64,000 nucleotides of DNA from Halorubrum sp. 2020YC2 (GTDB taxonomy: Archaea; Halobacteriota; Halobacteria; Halobacteriales; Haloferacaceae): the NCBI RefSeq assembly GCF_018623055.1, contig NZ_CP076019.1, positions 186,001-250,000 of the forward strand. The letters are read 5' to 3'. Each line of letters starts with the position of its first letter. The stretch's first letter is position 1. Both the position numbers and the translations under genes were made by a program. This document shows, piece by piece, positions 9,474 through 18,397 of this stretch. The notes below the pieces were generated by a model, which saw only the letters and a list, made by a program, of their open reading frames with translations, ran no database searches and was not told where the DNA came from.

Positions 9474-9622
9474 AGCGCCTGTCCGGCGACGTGGGCGGCG
9501 ACGATTCCGAGGCCCAGCGCGAGCGCCTGCCAGCCGCGGTCGAGCGCGGTCCAGCGGTCGACGACCCCGGCGTCGCCCGCCGAGCCGTCCGATTCCGCTC
9601 CCTCGTCGCCGGTCGATGCCAT
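9470..9622 (-). CDS. Small single-span membrane protein coupled to the YeiH transporter
   Basis: 50-residue reading frame starting at ATG 9620-9622. The first 27 residues are acidic and polar (MASTGDEGAESDGSAGD and on). A hydrophobic segment GWQALALGLGIVAAHVAGQAL follows, long enough for one membrane span. Its TGA overlaps the transporter's GTG start (GTGA), an arrangement rarely seen by chance. I do not recognise the family. It may be a small transporter subunit or simply a coupling leader. Confidence 0.65.
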   Translation of the reverse strand: MASTGDEGAESDGSAGDAGVVDRWTALDRGWQALALGLGIVAAHVAGQAL

Positions 9623-9676
9623 GGGGGCGAGTCCGCCGGGGCGCTACTTACGCGTGTCGCTCGCGCCCGGTTCCGA

Positions 9677-11092
9677 TCAGTCGTCGGCCTCGGCCGCGAC
9701 CTCGTCGCCCGCGTCCGCGTCGGGCGCCGCCGTCTTGTCGTCGGCCTCCTCCCCGTCGTCGAGTCGCGGGAAGTTCTCGATGGTCGCGTCGCGGAAGGCG
9801 GCCTCGTCGAACTCGTAGTCCTCCTCGAAGAAGCCGAGGACGGTCTTGACGTCGGTCATCGCGTTCTTCAGCGCGGTCGACGCGCCCGGCGAGGGCGTGA
9901 TGTTGAAGAGGATGCCGTCCTCGGTGATCTTCGCTTCGCCCATGTCTAACTCCTTGTTCTCGGTGTCGACGATCTGGGGGCGCACGCCGCCGTACCCCTT
10001 CGCCCGGTCGATGTCGTCGACGTCGACGCTCGGGACGACCTTCTGGACATCCGGCAGGAACGCGCGCTTGCCGACCACCGGGAGGTCGTACACGAGGTTG
10101 CGAACGACGTACGGGAAGAGGATCCTGTCCGAGAGGATGTTGACGTAGCTCAGCACGGAGTCGGGGTTGAAGCCGAACACGTCGACGAAGTCGCTCACCG
10201 TCGAGAGGTGGCCGCGTTCGAGCGCGGGCACGAGCTTCGCGGTCGGGCCGAACCGGGTGATCTCGTCGTCGTGGACGTCGGCGTCGCCGTGGACCGCCGC
10301 GAACGGGAGCTTCTTCATCTGTAACGTGTACACCTTCCCGTTCAGCAGGTCGTCAGCGAGGAAGAAGCTCCCCGCGACCGGCAAAAGCGACATCCCCTCG
10401 CCGTACCCCATCTCCTTGGCGAACTGGAGGCTGTGCGAGCCGGCCGCGACGACGACCGCCTCGGCGTCGAACTCGCCGTCGTCCGTCTCGACGCGGAAGC
10501 CGTCGCCCCGCTCGTCCACGTTCGTCACGGTCGTCCCGAGGTGGACGGCGACGCCCTCCTCCTCGCGGGCGGCGTCGACGAACGACTCCGCGACCGCGCC
10601 GTAGTCGACCACGTAGCCGTCGGGCGTCTGGAGCGCCTTGAGCTCGGTGTCGGGGTCGCGCCCCTCGACGACCTTCGGCTCCAGTTCCGCGATCGCCTCG
10701 CGGCCGATCTCCCGGAGCTTCGGGAACAGGTCGCCGAACCCGTTCTCGCGGTAGCGCTCCTCCAGCTTGGCGACCTCCTCGCCCCCGACGCCCAGCACCA
10801 TCTTGCTCCGCTTGCTGTGCATCTCGCGGTCGGGGTCCTCCCCTTCGAGGTAGCCGGCGAGCAGCTCCGCGCCCTCCTTGACCTCCTCGGCCTTTTCGAG
10901 GGTGTAGTTCGTCTCGATGTCCCCGAAGTGGAGGGTCTGCGAGTTGTTCGTCCGGTGAGTGTTGATCGCGGCGATATCCCGCTCCTTCTCGATCAGCGTG
11001 ACGTCGTCGACGTCGGTGAACTTCGCGACCGTGTACAGCAGCGACGCCCCGCTTATCCCCCCGCCGATGATTACGAGATCGGTGTCAGACAT
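9677..11092 (-). CDS. FAD-dependent malate:quinone oxidoreductase-like enzyme
   Basis: 471 residues. The N-terminal Rossmann motif GGGISG at 10-15 binds FAD and is followed by the acidic strand end LIEKE. The family features INTHRTNNSQTLHFGDIE near residue 45 and KGYGGVRPQIVDTENKEL near 355 match membrane-associated Mqo, which oxidises malate to oxaloacetate with electrons to quinone. The last 40 residues are an acidic tail. Other FAD-dependent 2-hydroxyacid oxidases cannot be excluded. It is a single gene with its own divergent promoter against the phosphorylase gene. Confidence 0.78.
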   Translation of the reverse strand: MSDTDLVIIGGGISGASLLYTVAKFTDVDDVTLIEKERDIAAINTHRTNNSQTLHFGDIETNYTLEKAEEVKEGAELLAGYLEGEDPDREMHSKRSKMVLGVGGEEVAKLEERYRENGFGDLFPKLREIGREAIAELEPKVVEGRDPDTELKALQTPDGYVVDYGAVAESFVDAAREEEGVAVHLGTTVTNVDERGDGFRVETDDGEFDAEAVVVAAGSHSLQFAKEMGYGEGMSLLPVAGSFFLADDLLNGKVYTLQMKKLPFAAVHGDADVHDDEITRFGPTAKLVPALERGHLSTVSDFVDVFGFNPDSVLSYVNILSDRILFPYVVRNLVYDLPVVGKRAFLPDVQKVVPSVDVDDIDRAKGYGGVRPQIVDTENKELDMGEAKITEDGILFNITPSPGASTALKNAMTDVKTVLGFFEEDYEFDEAAFRDATIENFPRLDDGEEADDKTAAPDADAGDEVAAEADD

Positions 11093-11307
11093 GCGTGGTG
11101 AAAGCTCACCTCACGCGACACGCTCCCCCGTTAACCATTTTACCATCCGTCCGCGAAATCGAGCGGTAGAGCGCCTACGAACGTCGACTAGCAATACGAC
11201 GATCGTCGAATACCTTGCCGGTCACGAACGCGTCCGCCGTCGGCCGCTCGCGTCGGAGCCGTCGAGCGACCGCAACGTCCTTTCCTGTTCCCGCGAACAC
11301 CGGTCGT

Positions 11308-12117
11308 ATGACCGATCCGTCCGACTCGGACGCGTCGCCGCTCTTCGAGGCGAAGGCGTTCGAGGAGCCGTCCGTCTTCGAACCGGCGGCGCTCATGGAG
11401 AACGCCCGCCGGCAGAAGGACCTCCCGGAGCGCTCGGTTCCGGACGTCTGCGTCCTCGACCCGGACGGAGACGTCGTCCGCCAGCTGGCGGCCACGGGCG
11501 CGGCGCAAAAAGACGAGACGTGGCCCGGCTATCACACCGACCTCTACCGCTTCGAGCGAGCCGGCGAGGAGTTCGGGATCGTGGGGTGCGCCGTCGGGGC
11601 GTCGTTCGCGGTCCTCGTCGCGGAGCAGCTGTTCGCCGCCGGCTGCGAGTTCCTCGTGAGCGTCACCTCCTCGGGACAGATCGTCTCGAAGGACGACCCG
11701 CCCTACTTCGTGCTCGTCGAGCGCGCGCTTCGCGACGAGGGGACGAGTCACCACTACCGGTCGGCGGGCCGCTACGCCAGCCTCGACCCCGACCTCCGGG
11801 AGTCGGTTGAGCGCGCGTGCGAAGCGGTGTCGCGTCCGGTTTTCGCGGGCGCGACGTGGACGACCGACGCGCCCTTCCGCGAGACGGAGGCCGCGATCGA
11901 GCGCGCCCGGTCCGAGGGGATCCTCGCCGTCGAGATGGAGGCGGCGGCGCTGTACGCGTTCGCCGACGTCCGAGACCGGCCGGTCGTCTGCTTCGCGCAC
12001 GTGACGAACCAGATGGGGCAGACCGAGGAGGACTTCGAGAAGGGGGACGCGGACGGCGCCCGCGACGCGTTGGAAGTGATCGACGCCGCCGCGGTCGCCT
12101 GGCGGGCATCGAACTGA
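11308..12117 (+). CDS. Nucleoside phosphorylase (uridine/purine type)
   Basis: 269 residues of the PNP/UDP phosphorylase superfamily. The central GIVGCAVGASFAVLVAEQL and FLVSVTSSGQI strands and the C-terminal GILAVEMEAAALYAFAD motif (ribose-binding Met-Glu) are diagnostic. It would cleave a nucleoside with phosphate in salvage. The exact base specificity cannot be read from sequence. The open frame extends to 11215, but ATG 11308 begins the acidic N-terminus typical of the proteome and I prefer it. Confidence 0.82.
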   Translation: MTDPSDSDASPLFEAKAFEEPSVFEPAALMENARRQKDLPERSVPDVCVLDPDGDVVRQLAATGAAQKDETWPGYHTDLYRFERAGEEFGIVGCAVGASFAVLVAEQLFAAGCEFLVSVTSSGQIVSKDDPPYFVLVERALRDEGTSHHYRSAGRYASLDPDLRESVERACEAVSRPVFAGATWTTDAPFRETEAAIERARSEGILAVEMEAAALYAFADVRDRPVVCFAHVTNQMGQTEEDFEKGDADGARDALEVIDAAAVAWRASN

Positions 12118-12133
12118 CCTCACGCCCCGTCTC

Positions 12134-12781
12134 TCACGTCCCGTCCCGCGCGGCCCGGTACCGCTCGCGGACCGCCGCGAACAGCCCTCGGCCGGCCTCG
12201 GTCCGCAAGCGGGGCTCGGCCGTCGCGAAGAACTCGTCGAGGTCGTCGTACTCGCGGAACGCGTCGGGCTCGCCCCGCTCCGGCTCGTACCGGTCGTCCC
12301 GCTCGTAGATCACGGCCTGGAGGCAGGTGTCGAGCAGGTCACACTCCTTGACGAGGACCGCTTCCGGCGAGTCGCGGGCCTCGTACGCCTCCCACGCGTC
12401 GCGGACGCGCTCGGGGAGGGGCCCGGCGAGGTCCGCCATCGCCCCGCGCTCCGCCGCGACCTTCGCCTCGCGGTCCACCGCGTCCGCGGTCGAGTCGGCG
12501 CGCGTCGCGACGTCGCCGGTCTCGGCCTCCGCGACGTCATGGACCACGGCGAGCCGGAGCGCGCGGTCGAGGTCGACGCCCGGGAGGTCGGCGGCCAGCC
12601 GGTCGCCCAGCGAGGCGACGAGGTACGCGACCCCCCACGAGTGGGCGGCGACCGACTCCGGCTCCTCGACCCCGCGGAGCTGCCAGCCGGTGCGCCGCTC
12701 GTCTTTGAGTTCGTAGGCGGCGAGGACGGCGTTGAGCGCCGCGTCGCGGTCGTCGTCGTTGCGCGGTTCCTCCTCCATCAC
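12134..12781 (-). CDS. HD-domain hydrolase (YfbR/HDDC2-like 5'-nucleotidase)
   Basis: 215 residues. Metal-binding HD motifs are visible: ESVAAHSWGVAYL near residue 45, HDVAEAETGD near 80, and ECDLLD near 147. This pattern matches YfbR/HDDC2 deoxynucleoside 5'-monophosphatases, so a role in nucleotide clean-up is likely. A second ATG three bases downstream is an equally good start. It lies 9 bases after the phosphoribosyltransferase gene, consistent with a small nucleotide-salvage operon. Confidence 0.8.
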   Translation of the reverse strand: MMEEEPRNDDDRDAALNAVLAAYELKDERRTGWQLRGVEEPESVAAHSWGVAYLVASLGDRLAADLPGVDLDRALRLAVVHDVAEAETGDVATRADSTADAVDREAKVAAERGAMADLAGPLPERVRDAWEAYEARDSPEAVLVKECDLLDTCLQAVIYERDDRYEPERGEPDAFREYDDLDEFFATAEPRLRTEAGRGLFAAVRERYRAARDGT

Positions 12782-12790
12782 TCCGGCCCG

Positions 12791-13486
12791 CTACTCGGCG
12801 AGCGCCCAGGTCTCCTCGCCGACGGGCACCGCGACGTCCCGGCGGACCATCTCGTCGATGACCTCGTCGAGGCGGTCGGGCTGGGCCACCTCCATCTCGA
12901 TGCGCCCGACGCCGTGGAACTCCTCTAAGTAGTGGCGCAGGTCCTCCCGGGAGAACGCGGACTCGTCGGCGCGCTCCATCGCGCCTTCGGTGAGGTCGAC
13001 CATGTCCTCGAGGAAGTTCCACGGGTAGACGACCCACGTCCACTGCTCCAGTCGCTCGCCCACGAAGTCCGGCTGGAACTCGGAGGTGCCGAGAAGCTGG
13101 AGCGTCGCGGTGCGGACCTCGGCGGCGTCCCGCTCGTCGACGTACTCCTCTGCGCGGCGGATCGACCCGCCGGTGTCCGCGATGTCGTCGATGATGAGGA
13201 CGTTTTTCCCCTCCACGCTCCCCTCCGGCATCGGGTAGCGGATCTGCGGCTCGCCGCTCTTCTCCGCGGTCCCGACGTAGTGTTCCATCTTGAGGCTGGT
13301 GAGGTCGTTGAGCCCGAGGAAGTCGCAGACGCACCGCCCCGCGAACCAGCCGCCGCGGGCCAAGGCGACGATCACGTCCGGCTCGAAGTCGGCCCGCTTC
13401 ACCGCGTCGGAGACGTTGCGGCAGAGCCCGTAGATGTACTCCCAGTTGGTGAGCGTGCAGTCGAAGTCGTCCGGGAGGTCGCTCAT
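12791..13486 (-). CDS. Purine phosphoribosyltransferase (hypoxanthine/xanthine type)
   Basis: 231 residues. The PRPP-binding motif NVLIIDDIADTGGS is at 96-109, and the N-terminal PDVIVALARGGWFAGR loop is typical of archaeal HPRT/XPRT-like proteins. It transfers phosphoribose from PRPP to a purine base. I start at ATG 13484-13486 (MSDLPDDFDC), where homology begins. The longer open frame to 13903 is Arg-rich antisense noise. It probably shares a transcript with the downstream HD hydrolase. Confidence 0.87.
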   Translation of the reverse strand: MSDLPDDFDCTLTNWEYIYGLCRNVSDAVKRADFEPDVIVALARGGWFAGRCVCDFLGLNDLTSLKMEHYVGTAEKSGEPQIRYPMPEGSVEGKNVLIIDDIADTGGSIRRAEEYVDERDAAEVRTATLQLLGTSEFQPDFVGERLEQWTWVVYPWNFLEDMVDLTEGAMERADESAFSREDLRHYLEEFHGVGRIEMEVAQPDRLDEVIDEMVRRDVAVPVGEETWALAE

Positions 13487-13581
13487 ACGAGCGTACCTGC
13501 CGTCCGCGCGGTGATAAGGGTTTAGCTCCGCGGGCGAGGCGCCCGCGACCCGACCGACACCGCCGGTCTCGCCGCCCGCGC

Positions 13582-14133
13582 TCACCGGAGCGCCGAGGTC
13601 AACGCGATGCCGCCCGCGAGCAGCAGCGCGAGCGCGGCCACCGGCTGCCCGCCGCCGACCGCGAGGGTGACCCCGTAGACGAGACCCGCCGCGAGCGCGC
13701 CGACGAGCAGGCTCGCCCCCGCGTGGACCGCGACGTTCCGGCGGACCCGCGCGCCCCGGCCGACCTGCTCGCCCAGGCCGACGCCGTGGTCCGCGACGTC
13801 CCACGCGACCGCCAGCCCGACGCCGGCGACGAGCAGCGCCTCGACCGGCGCGCCGCGGTATCCCGCGACTCCGACCCCGACCACGCCGACGGCGGCGCCC
13901 CACGTCAGGACCCGCGTCGACCCCCGGAGCCCGCCGCCGAGGAACCCGAGCGCGGCGACCCCGAGCAGCGCGCCGCCGAGCGGACTCGCGACGGCCCCGG
14001 CGGTCGCCGCGACCCCCGCGGCCGCGAGGCTCGCGACGACCGCGACCGTCGGGGGCCGGGCGTCGACCTCGTGGAAGTCGGCGCTCGGGTCGTCGTCCGC
14101 GCCGCGTTCTCCAGCGCCGCCCGCGCCGCTCAT
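13582..14133 (-). CDS. DUF7519-like membrane protein
   Basis: 183 residues with a short polar N-terminus and about six Ala/Gly/Val-rich membrane spans. It is the last gene of the DUF4129-DUF7269-DUF58 operon and overlaps the preceding stop codon (ATGA at 14130-14133). The function is unknown. In haloarchaea this small membrane protein travels with DUF58 proteins, so it may belong to a MoxR-type assembly system, although no moxR gene is adjacent here. Confidence 0.75.
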   Translation of the reverse strand: MSGAGGAGERGADDDPSADFHEVDARPPTVAVVASLAAAGVAATAGAVASPLGGALLGVAALGFLGGGLRGSTRVLTWGAAVGVVGVGVAGYRGAPVEALLVAGVGLAVAWDVADHGVGLGEQVGRGARVRRNVAVHAGASLLVGALAAGLVYGVTLAVGGGQPVAALALLLAGGIALTSALR

Positions 14134-15626
14134 CGCGACCACCGCCTCGTCGCGGCCGCGACCGCGACCGGGAAGGAGTCGTCCCGCCACTCCAGCGCGC
14201 GGATCCCGGCCGACCGGAGCGTCCGCAGCCGCTGGCGACGCTCGAACGCGGTCAGCCGCTCTCCGGTCGTTTCGGTCGCAGTGGGGTCCGGCGAGAGGAC
14301 GGTCACGAGGTGGCCGTGCGCGTCGATCCGGCGCGCGAGCGACGCCGCGGCGTCGTCGACGAGGGGGGTGAAGAACAACACCTGCGCGTCGCCGGGGAGC
14401 CGCCGCCGGAACCGCCGGAACCACAGCGACCGGTAGAACCGCTCGCCGCTCGGGGTCGGCGCCAGCGCCGGGTCGGTGGCCAGCGTCTCGCGCCCGCGGG
14501 CCGCGTGGACGCTCCCGCTGCCGGGCGGGAGCCAGCAGTCCAGCGGCGACAGCGCCGCGATCCCGACCCGGTCGCCGCCCGTCAAGAGCGCCGAGAACGC
14601 CTGTCCGGCGGCCGCGACGCTCGCCTCCACCGCCGTCTCGGCGTCCGGGTCGGGAGCGACGTACGCGGACTCGCGGGCGTCGACGAGCAGCACGACGGTG
14701 GCGGAGCGCTCCTCGCGTAGCTCGACGGTCGACAGCTCCCCGGTGCGCGCCCGCCGGTTCCAGTCGACGCGTTTGAGTGGGTCGCCGCGGCGGTACTCCC
14801 GGGTCGCGTGGAACTCGACGCCGGCCCCGCCCACGTCCGTCGGCACCCGGCCGTGGTGGACGGTCGTCAGCCCGCGCAGGGGGAGATCGCCGCCGGCCGA
14901 AAGCTCCGGGGTACAGGCGATCGCCGTCGCCGCGTCGAGGGCCGTCGTGCGCTCCCGAGCGCCGGCGGCGTCGCGCGTGATCGCGGTCAGCGGCTCCCAC
15001 TCGTGGTCGCCGCGCGCCGCGCGAACCGTGTACTCGAACGTCACCGCCGCTCCCGGTCGCAGCGCGGTCGCGACCCGGGCCGGGCCGTCGACGACCGCCA
15101 GCCCCGGCGGGACGCCGTCGACGAGCCGGAGGTCCGGGAGCGCGGCCTCCCCGACGTTCTCCGCGCGAACGGTGACCCGGACCTCGTCGCCGGGCGCCGG
15201 CGCCGCCTCGCTCACGGACCGGGTCACCGCGAACGTCGGCGTCGGCGCGTCTCCCGCCCGGGCGTACACGGCGTACCCGACCCCGACCGCGCCGGCGAGC
15301 ACCAGCGACGGCTCGCGGACGACCACGCCCAGACCGACGAGCGCCAGCGCCGCGCCCGCGACCCCGAGCCACCGCTCCGTCTCGACCTCTCGTCGGCGCT
15401 CCCGGTCGGTCGGGGTCTCGGTCGATGCGGTCGTATCGTCCTCCCGTTCGGGCGACGCCGTCGCGGTCGTATCGTCCTCCCGTTCGGGCGACGCCGTCGC
15501 GGTCGTATCGTCCTCCCGTTCGGCCGACGCCGTCGCGGTCGTATCGTCCTCCCGTTCGGCCGCGTCGCTTTCGCTATCGGTCGAATCGGCCGACCCGGGC
15601 GTGGTCTCCGCCCGCGAGTCGCTCAC
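14130..15626 (-). CDS. DUF58 domain protein (MoxR-associated, vWA-like)
   Basis: 498 residues from GTG 15624-15626, which overlaps the preceding stop as GTGA. Residues about 18-66 are a repeated acidic linker. Two membrane spans and a CARDB-like extracellular region follow (TRSVSEAAPAPGDEVRVTV). The DUF58 signature EYRRGDPLKRVDWNRRARTG lies near residue 290, and a vWA-like fold follows (VVLLVDARES). DUF58 proteins typically work with MoxR AAA ATPases and transglutaminase or DUF4129 partners at the envelope. The partner role here is inferred from the operon. Confidence 0.87.
   Translation of the reverse strand: MSDSRAETTPGSADSTDSESDAAEREDDTTATASAEREDDTTATASPEREDDTTATASPEREDDTTASTETPTDRERRREVETERWLGVAGAALALVGLGVVVREPSLVLAGAVGVGYAVYARAGDAPTPTFAVTRSVSEAAPAPGDEVRVTVRAENVGEAALPDLRLVDGVPPGLAVVDGPARVATALRPGAAVTFEYTVRAARGDHEWEPLTAITRDAAGARERTTALDAATAIACTPELSAGGDLPLRGLTTVHHGRVPTDVGGAGVEFHATREYRRGDPLKRVDWNRRARTGELSTVELREERSATVVLLVDARESAYVAPDPDAETAVEASVAAAGQAFSALLTGGDRVGIAALSPLDCWLPPGSGSVHAARGRETLATDPALAPTPSGERFYRSLWFRRFRRRLPGDAQVLFFTPLVDDAAASLARRIDAHGHLVTVLSPDPTATETTGERLTAFERRQRLRTLRSAGIRALEWRDDSFPVAVAAATRRWSR
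15430..15575 (-). repeat. 36-bp tandem repeat inside the DUF58 gene
   Basis: Four near-identical 36-bp units starting at 15430, 15466, 15502 and 15538 encode the 12-residue repeat AEREDDTTATAS or PEREDDTTATAS. The repeat is in frame and forms an acidic Thr-rich linker before the first membrane span. Such arrays expand by slippage, so copy number is likely to vary between strains. Confidence 0.9.
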
Positions 15627-16177
15627 GCCCCACCCCCGGACTCGGTCCGGTCGACCTCGTCTATCGCCGCCCGCAGCCCGTACCAGTAGCGCGACCGCCC
15701 CCGGACCGCGGCCGACAGGCGGACTCGGACGGGGTACCCGCCCCGCGCGCCGAGGAACGCGGCGGCGACGGGGTCGTCCGTCCACGTCCCGTCGTCGACG
15801 GCCGCCTCGGCCGCCTCCCGCGAGCAGTTGCGGTCGCGGGTGACGACGTCGACCACGGCTTCCCGGACCCGGTTGCGGAGGTCCCGGCGGTCCCGGTACC
15901 CGCCCGGGTCCGTGCCGGCGACCCGAGCGATCCGCTCGTCGAGGGCCGCGCCGGGCACCGCGGCCGGCGCGCGGCGCTCCGGCTCTCCGGGGTCGGCCGG
16001 GAGCCGCCGCCGGTCTCGGCGCGCGTTCGCGTATCGGACCCCCTGAACCACGCCGAGCACGCCGATCAGCGTGACGACGGTCGACGTCGGGGAGACCGCC
16101 GCCGCCACGCCGCGGTCGAGCGCCGCGAGGAACCCGACGGCGACCGCCGCCACCCCCGCGACGACCAGAGGGCGCAC
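15623..16177 (-). CDS. DUF7269-like membrane protein
   Basis: 184 residues from a GTG start at 16175-16177. It has two N-terminal membrane spans (PLVVAGVAAVAVGFLAAL, then a second near residue 30) and a soluble helical remainder ending RSRYWYGLRAAIDEVD. It is the middle gene of the DUF4129/DUF58 operon and its stop overlaps the DUF58 start. Function is unknown. The association with DUF58 and DUF4129 proteins is the main clue. Confidence 0.75.
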   Translation of the reverse strand: MRPLVVAGVAAVAVGFLAALDRGVAAAVSPTSTVVTLIGVLGVVQGVRYANARRDRRRLPADPGEPERRAPAAVPGAALDERIARVAGTDPGGYRDRRDLRNRVREAVVDVVTRDRNCSREAAEAAVDDGTWTDDPVAAAFLGARGGYPVRVRLSAAVRGRSRYWYGLRAAIDEVDRTESGGGA

Positions 16178-16229
16178 TACCGGTCACCTCCGCCGGCTCC
16201 GACGCGCCCCGTCCCGGCGGGTCCGCGGT

Positions 16230-17177
16230 TCACGAGTCCTCCCCGTGTCGCTCCTCGATCCGGCGCAGCGCGTCGACGGCGCGGCGCTCGCGGTCGTCGG
16301 TCGCGTCCTCGCCGCCGTACCGCACGCGCTCGAACACCTCAGTCAACGCGGTCACAGACTCCTCGTCGACCCCGGCGTCGACCGCCGCGGTCGCGAACTC
16401 GGCGGGCGTCGAGGAGGCGGGGCGGTCGACGTCGAGGACGTCCGTCATGTCGCGCCACGCGCGGTACACCTCGTTGTCGGCGTCCGACGACTCGATCCGG
16501 TCCGCGGCCTCGCCGGCCGCCCGACCGATCGCGTCCAGCTCCGGGGGGTCGTCGTCCGCCGGATCGGGGCCGCCGGTCTCGCCGTCGTCGGCCTCGTCGT
16601 CGCCGCCGGCGAGGAGGAGGACGGCGACGCTCGCGACGACCGCGGCGACGACGACGACCGCGAACAGGGCCTCCGGCGTCGACGCCGCCCCCTCGCCCCC
16701 GCCGAACCCGCCGCCGCCGCGGGCGCCCTCCGGGAACAGGCCCGTTTCGTTGCCGCCGAGGCCGAGCGACACCGAGAGGCTCCGGCCGGCCGACCCGCAC
16801 GCCGACAGCACCCAGAAGAGGACGGCGACCGGGGCGCCGATCACTCCGGCGACGGCGACGCCCGCGAACGGCGACGCGGTGTCCCGGTAGGCCACCCCGG
16901 CGAGCAGCGCCATCCCGAGGAGGAGCGCGGCCACGGCGGGGGGCTCCCTCAGGGACGGGAAACAGATCCCACCGGTGGAGGGTCCGCTCGCCGCCCCCGA
17001 CGAGGTGAGGACGCTCGGATCGCCGTCCGACTCCCCGACGCTCGGCGCGTCGCCGCCGCCCCCGCCGAACCCGCCGCTGCCGGTTTCGACGGCGGTGTCC
17101 AGCGTCGCGGCCGCGACGCCGAGCGCGACGAGGGCGAGGAGGGCGACGACGACGGCGGCGAGGGCGTCCCGCTTCAC
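16230..17177 (-). CDS. DUF4129 domain membrane protein
   Basis: 315 residues starting at GTG 17175-17177 (VKRDALAAVVVALLAL, a signal-anchor). A Gly-rich extracellular loop, further spans near 135-165 and 205-225, and an acidic stretch precede the C-terminal DUF4129 domain (VYRAWRDMTDVLDVDRP, then TPAEFATAAVDAG). DUF4129 is normally the C-terminal part of membrane transglutaminases. Here it stands alone, as in other haloarchaeal DUF58 operons. First gene of the four-gene operon. Confidence 0.8.
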   Translation of the reverse strand: MKRDALAAVVVALLALVALGVAAATLDTAVETGSGGFGGGGGDAPSVGESDGDPSVLTSSGAASGPSTGGICFPSLREPPAVAALLLGMALLAGVAYRDTASPFAGVAVAGVIGAPVAVLFWVLSACGSAGRSLSVSLGLGGNETGLFPEGARGGGGFGGGEGAASTPEALFAVVVVAAVVASVAVLLLAGGDDEADDGETGGPDPADDDPPELDAIGRAAGEAADRIESSDADNEVYRAWRDMTDVLDVDRPASSTPAEFATAAVDAGVDEESVTALTEVFERVRYGGEDATDDRERRAVDALRRIEERHGEDS

Positions 17178-17254
17178 GTCCGCGAATACGGCGGCCGCCG
17201 TGAATAGCTTTCGGCGGCAGAGACGCAGGGGGATCGCCGGACTGCGGCTCCCGA

Positions 17255-18328
17255 CTACCCGTCCTCGCTCCCGTCGACGAGGTCGTCGAGGGGCGTAGTC
17301 GGGAACAGCGCGTCGACGTCGGGGTCCGGGTCGACGAGGCGGTAGGCGGTCCCGTCGCGCTCGACGACGCCGGCGGCCGCGAGGTGATCGAGGTGCGAGA
17401 ACGCCTCGCCGGGCCCGTGGAGGACGTGGATCCCCTCCAACGAGCCGAACAGCGCGGCCGACACCTCCCACGCGGTCGCCGGTCCCGACTCGTCGAGGAC
17501 GCCGATCACCCGGCGGGTCCGGTGGCGGTGGTGGTCGAGGATCGTCGCGGCGCGGCGGCTCGGCTCGTCGATCCGCCACCGGTGGCCGGGGTGGGCGGCG
17601 TCGAACTCGCGGGCGACGATCCGCGCGAGGCTCTCGGCGTAGGCGGCGAGCGCGCCCTCGACGCGCACGTCCGCACCGCCGACGTTGGGGGTGTACTTCG
17701 GGAGCAGCGCGTCGCCGGTGAACGCCTCCTCCGTCGCGTCCGCGCCGGCGACCGGCTCGTGGTCCGGCACCGTCCGCGGGTCGAACGCGAACCCGGAGAG
17801 GCCCGCGGTGTGGCCGGGGAGGTGGAGCGCCTCCAGTTCGACGCCGCCGGCCTCAATCGCGTCGCCGTTGGTGAAGGTGGTCACGTCCGCCGGCTCCCCG
17901 GTGAGGTCCGCGCTGACCGCCGCGAAGAAGTCGGTGAGCCGCTCGCGGTCGGTCTCCGGCATCCCCCACCGCTCGAACGTCTCGCGCTGGAGGTCGCGGT
18001 CGACGAACAGGGGCGTCTCGGTCCCGTCGACGAGGCCGGCGTCCGCCTCGTGGACGTACACGTCGGCGCCCCCCTCGGCCTGAACCTCGCCCGCCAGCCC
18101 CGCGTGGTCCGGGTGCCAGTGGGTGAGGACGACGGCGTCGACGTCGGCAAACGAGTGCCCGTACCCGGCGAGGCCGTCGACCAACTCCTCGCGGACGTCC
18201 GGGAGCGCGACGCCGGTGTCGACGAGCGCGGTCGTCTCGCCGTCGAGCAGGTACACGTCGTTTTCGCCCTCGAAGACGGTGTTACCGAGCTGGATCCGTT
18301 TCACACGGACCCCTCGCCCGCCGGCCAT
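17255..18328 (-). CDS. MBL-fold metallohydrolase with C-terminal winged helix
   Basis: 357 residues. The zinc-binding signature THWHPDHAG is at about 69-77. A second histidine ligand lies in LHLPGHTAG, and further ligands in FTGDALLP and AAHPGHRWRI. The C-terminal 80 residues resemble the winged-helix tail of LACTB2-like enzymes (FSHLDHLAAAGVVERDG). It is a likely hydrolase of thioester, ester or nucleic-acid substrates, and the substrate is not predictable. ATG 18326-18328 is used. GTG 18302-18304, eight codons in, is an alternative. Confidence 0.82.
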   Translation of the reverse strand: MAGGRGVRVKRIQLGNTVFEGENDVYLLDGETTALVDTGVALPDVREELVDGLAGYGHSFADVDAVVLTHWHPDHAGLAGEVQAEGGADVYVHEADAGLVDGTETPLFVDRDLQRETFERWGMPETDRERLTDFFAAVSADLTGEPADVTTFTNGDAIEAGGVELEALHLPGHTAGLSGFAFDPRTVPDHEPVAGADATEEAFTGDALLPKYTPNVGGADVRVEGALAAYAESLARIVAREFDAAHPGHRWRIDEPSRRAATILDHHRHRTRRVIGVLDESGPATAWEVSAALFGSLEGIHVLHGPGEAFSHLDHLAAAGVVERDGTAYRLVDPDPDVDALFPTTPLDDLVDGSEDG

Positions 18329-18397
18329 TTCACGGTTTCCACCGCGGCGACCCCGACCGTCAGGAGGGCTTTTACTCGCGGGCCCCTCAGCGTCGGT

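Noticed and set aside
13903-15372. A long Arg/Gly-rich minus-strand ORF running on from the DUF7519 frame
   Set aside because: It overlaps the DUF58 gene in another frame, and only its end (after 14133) resembles a protein.
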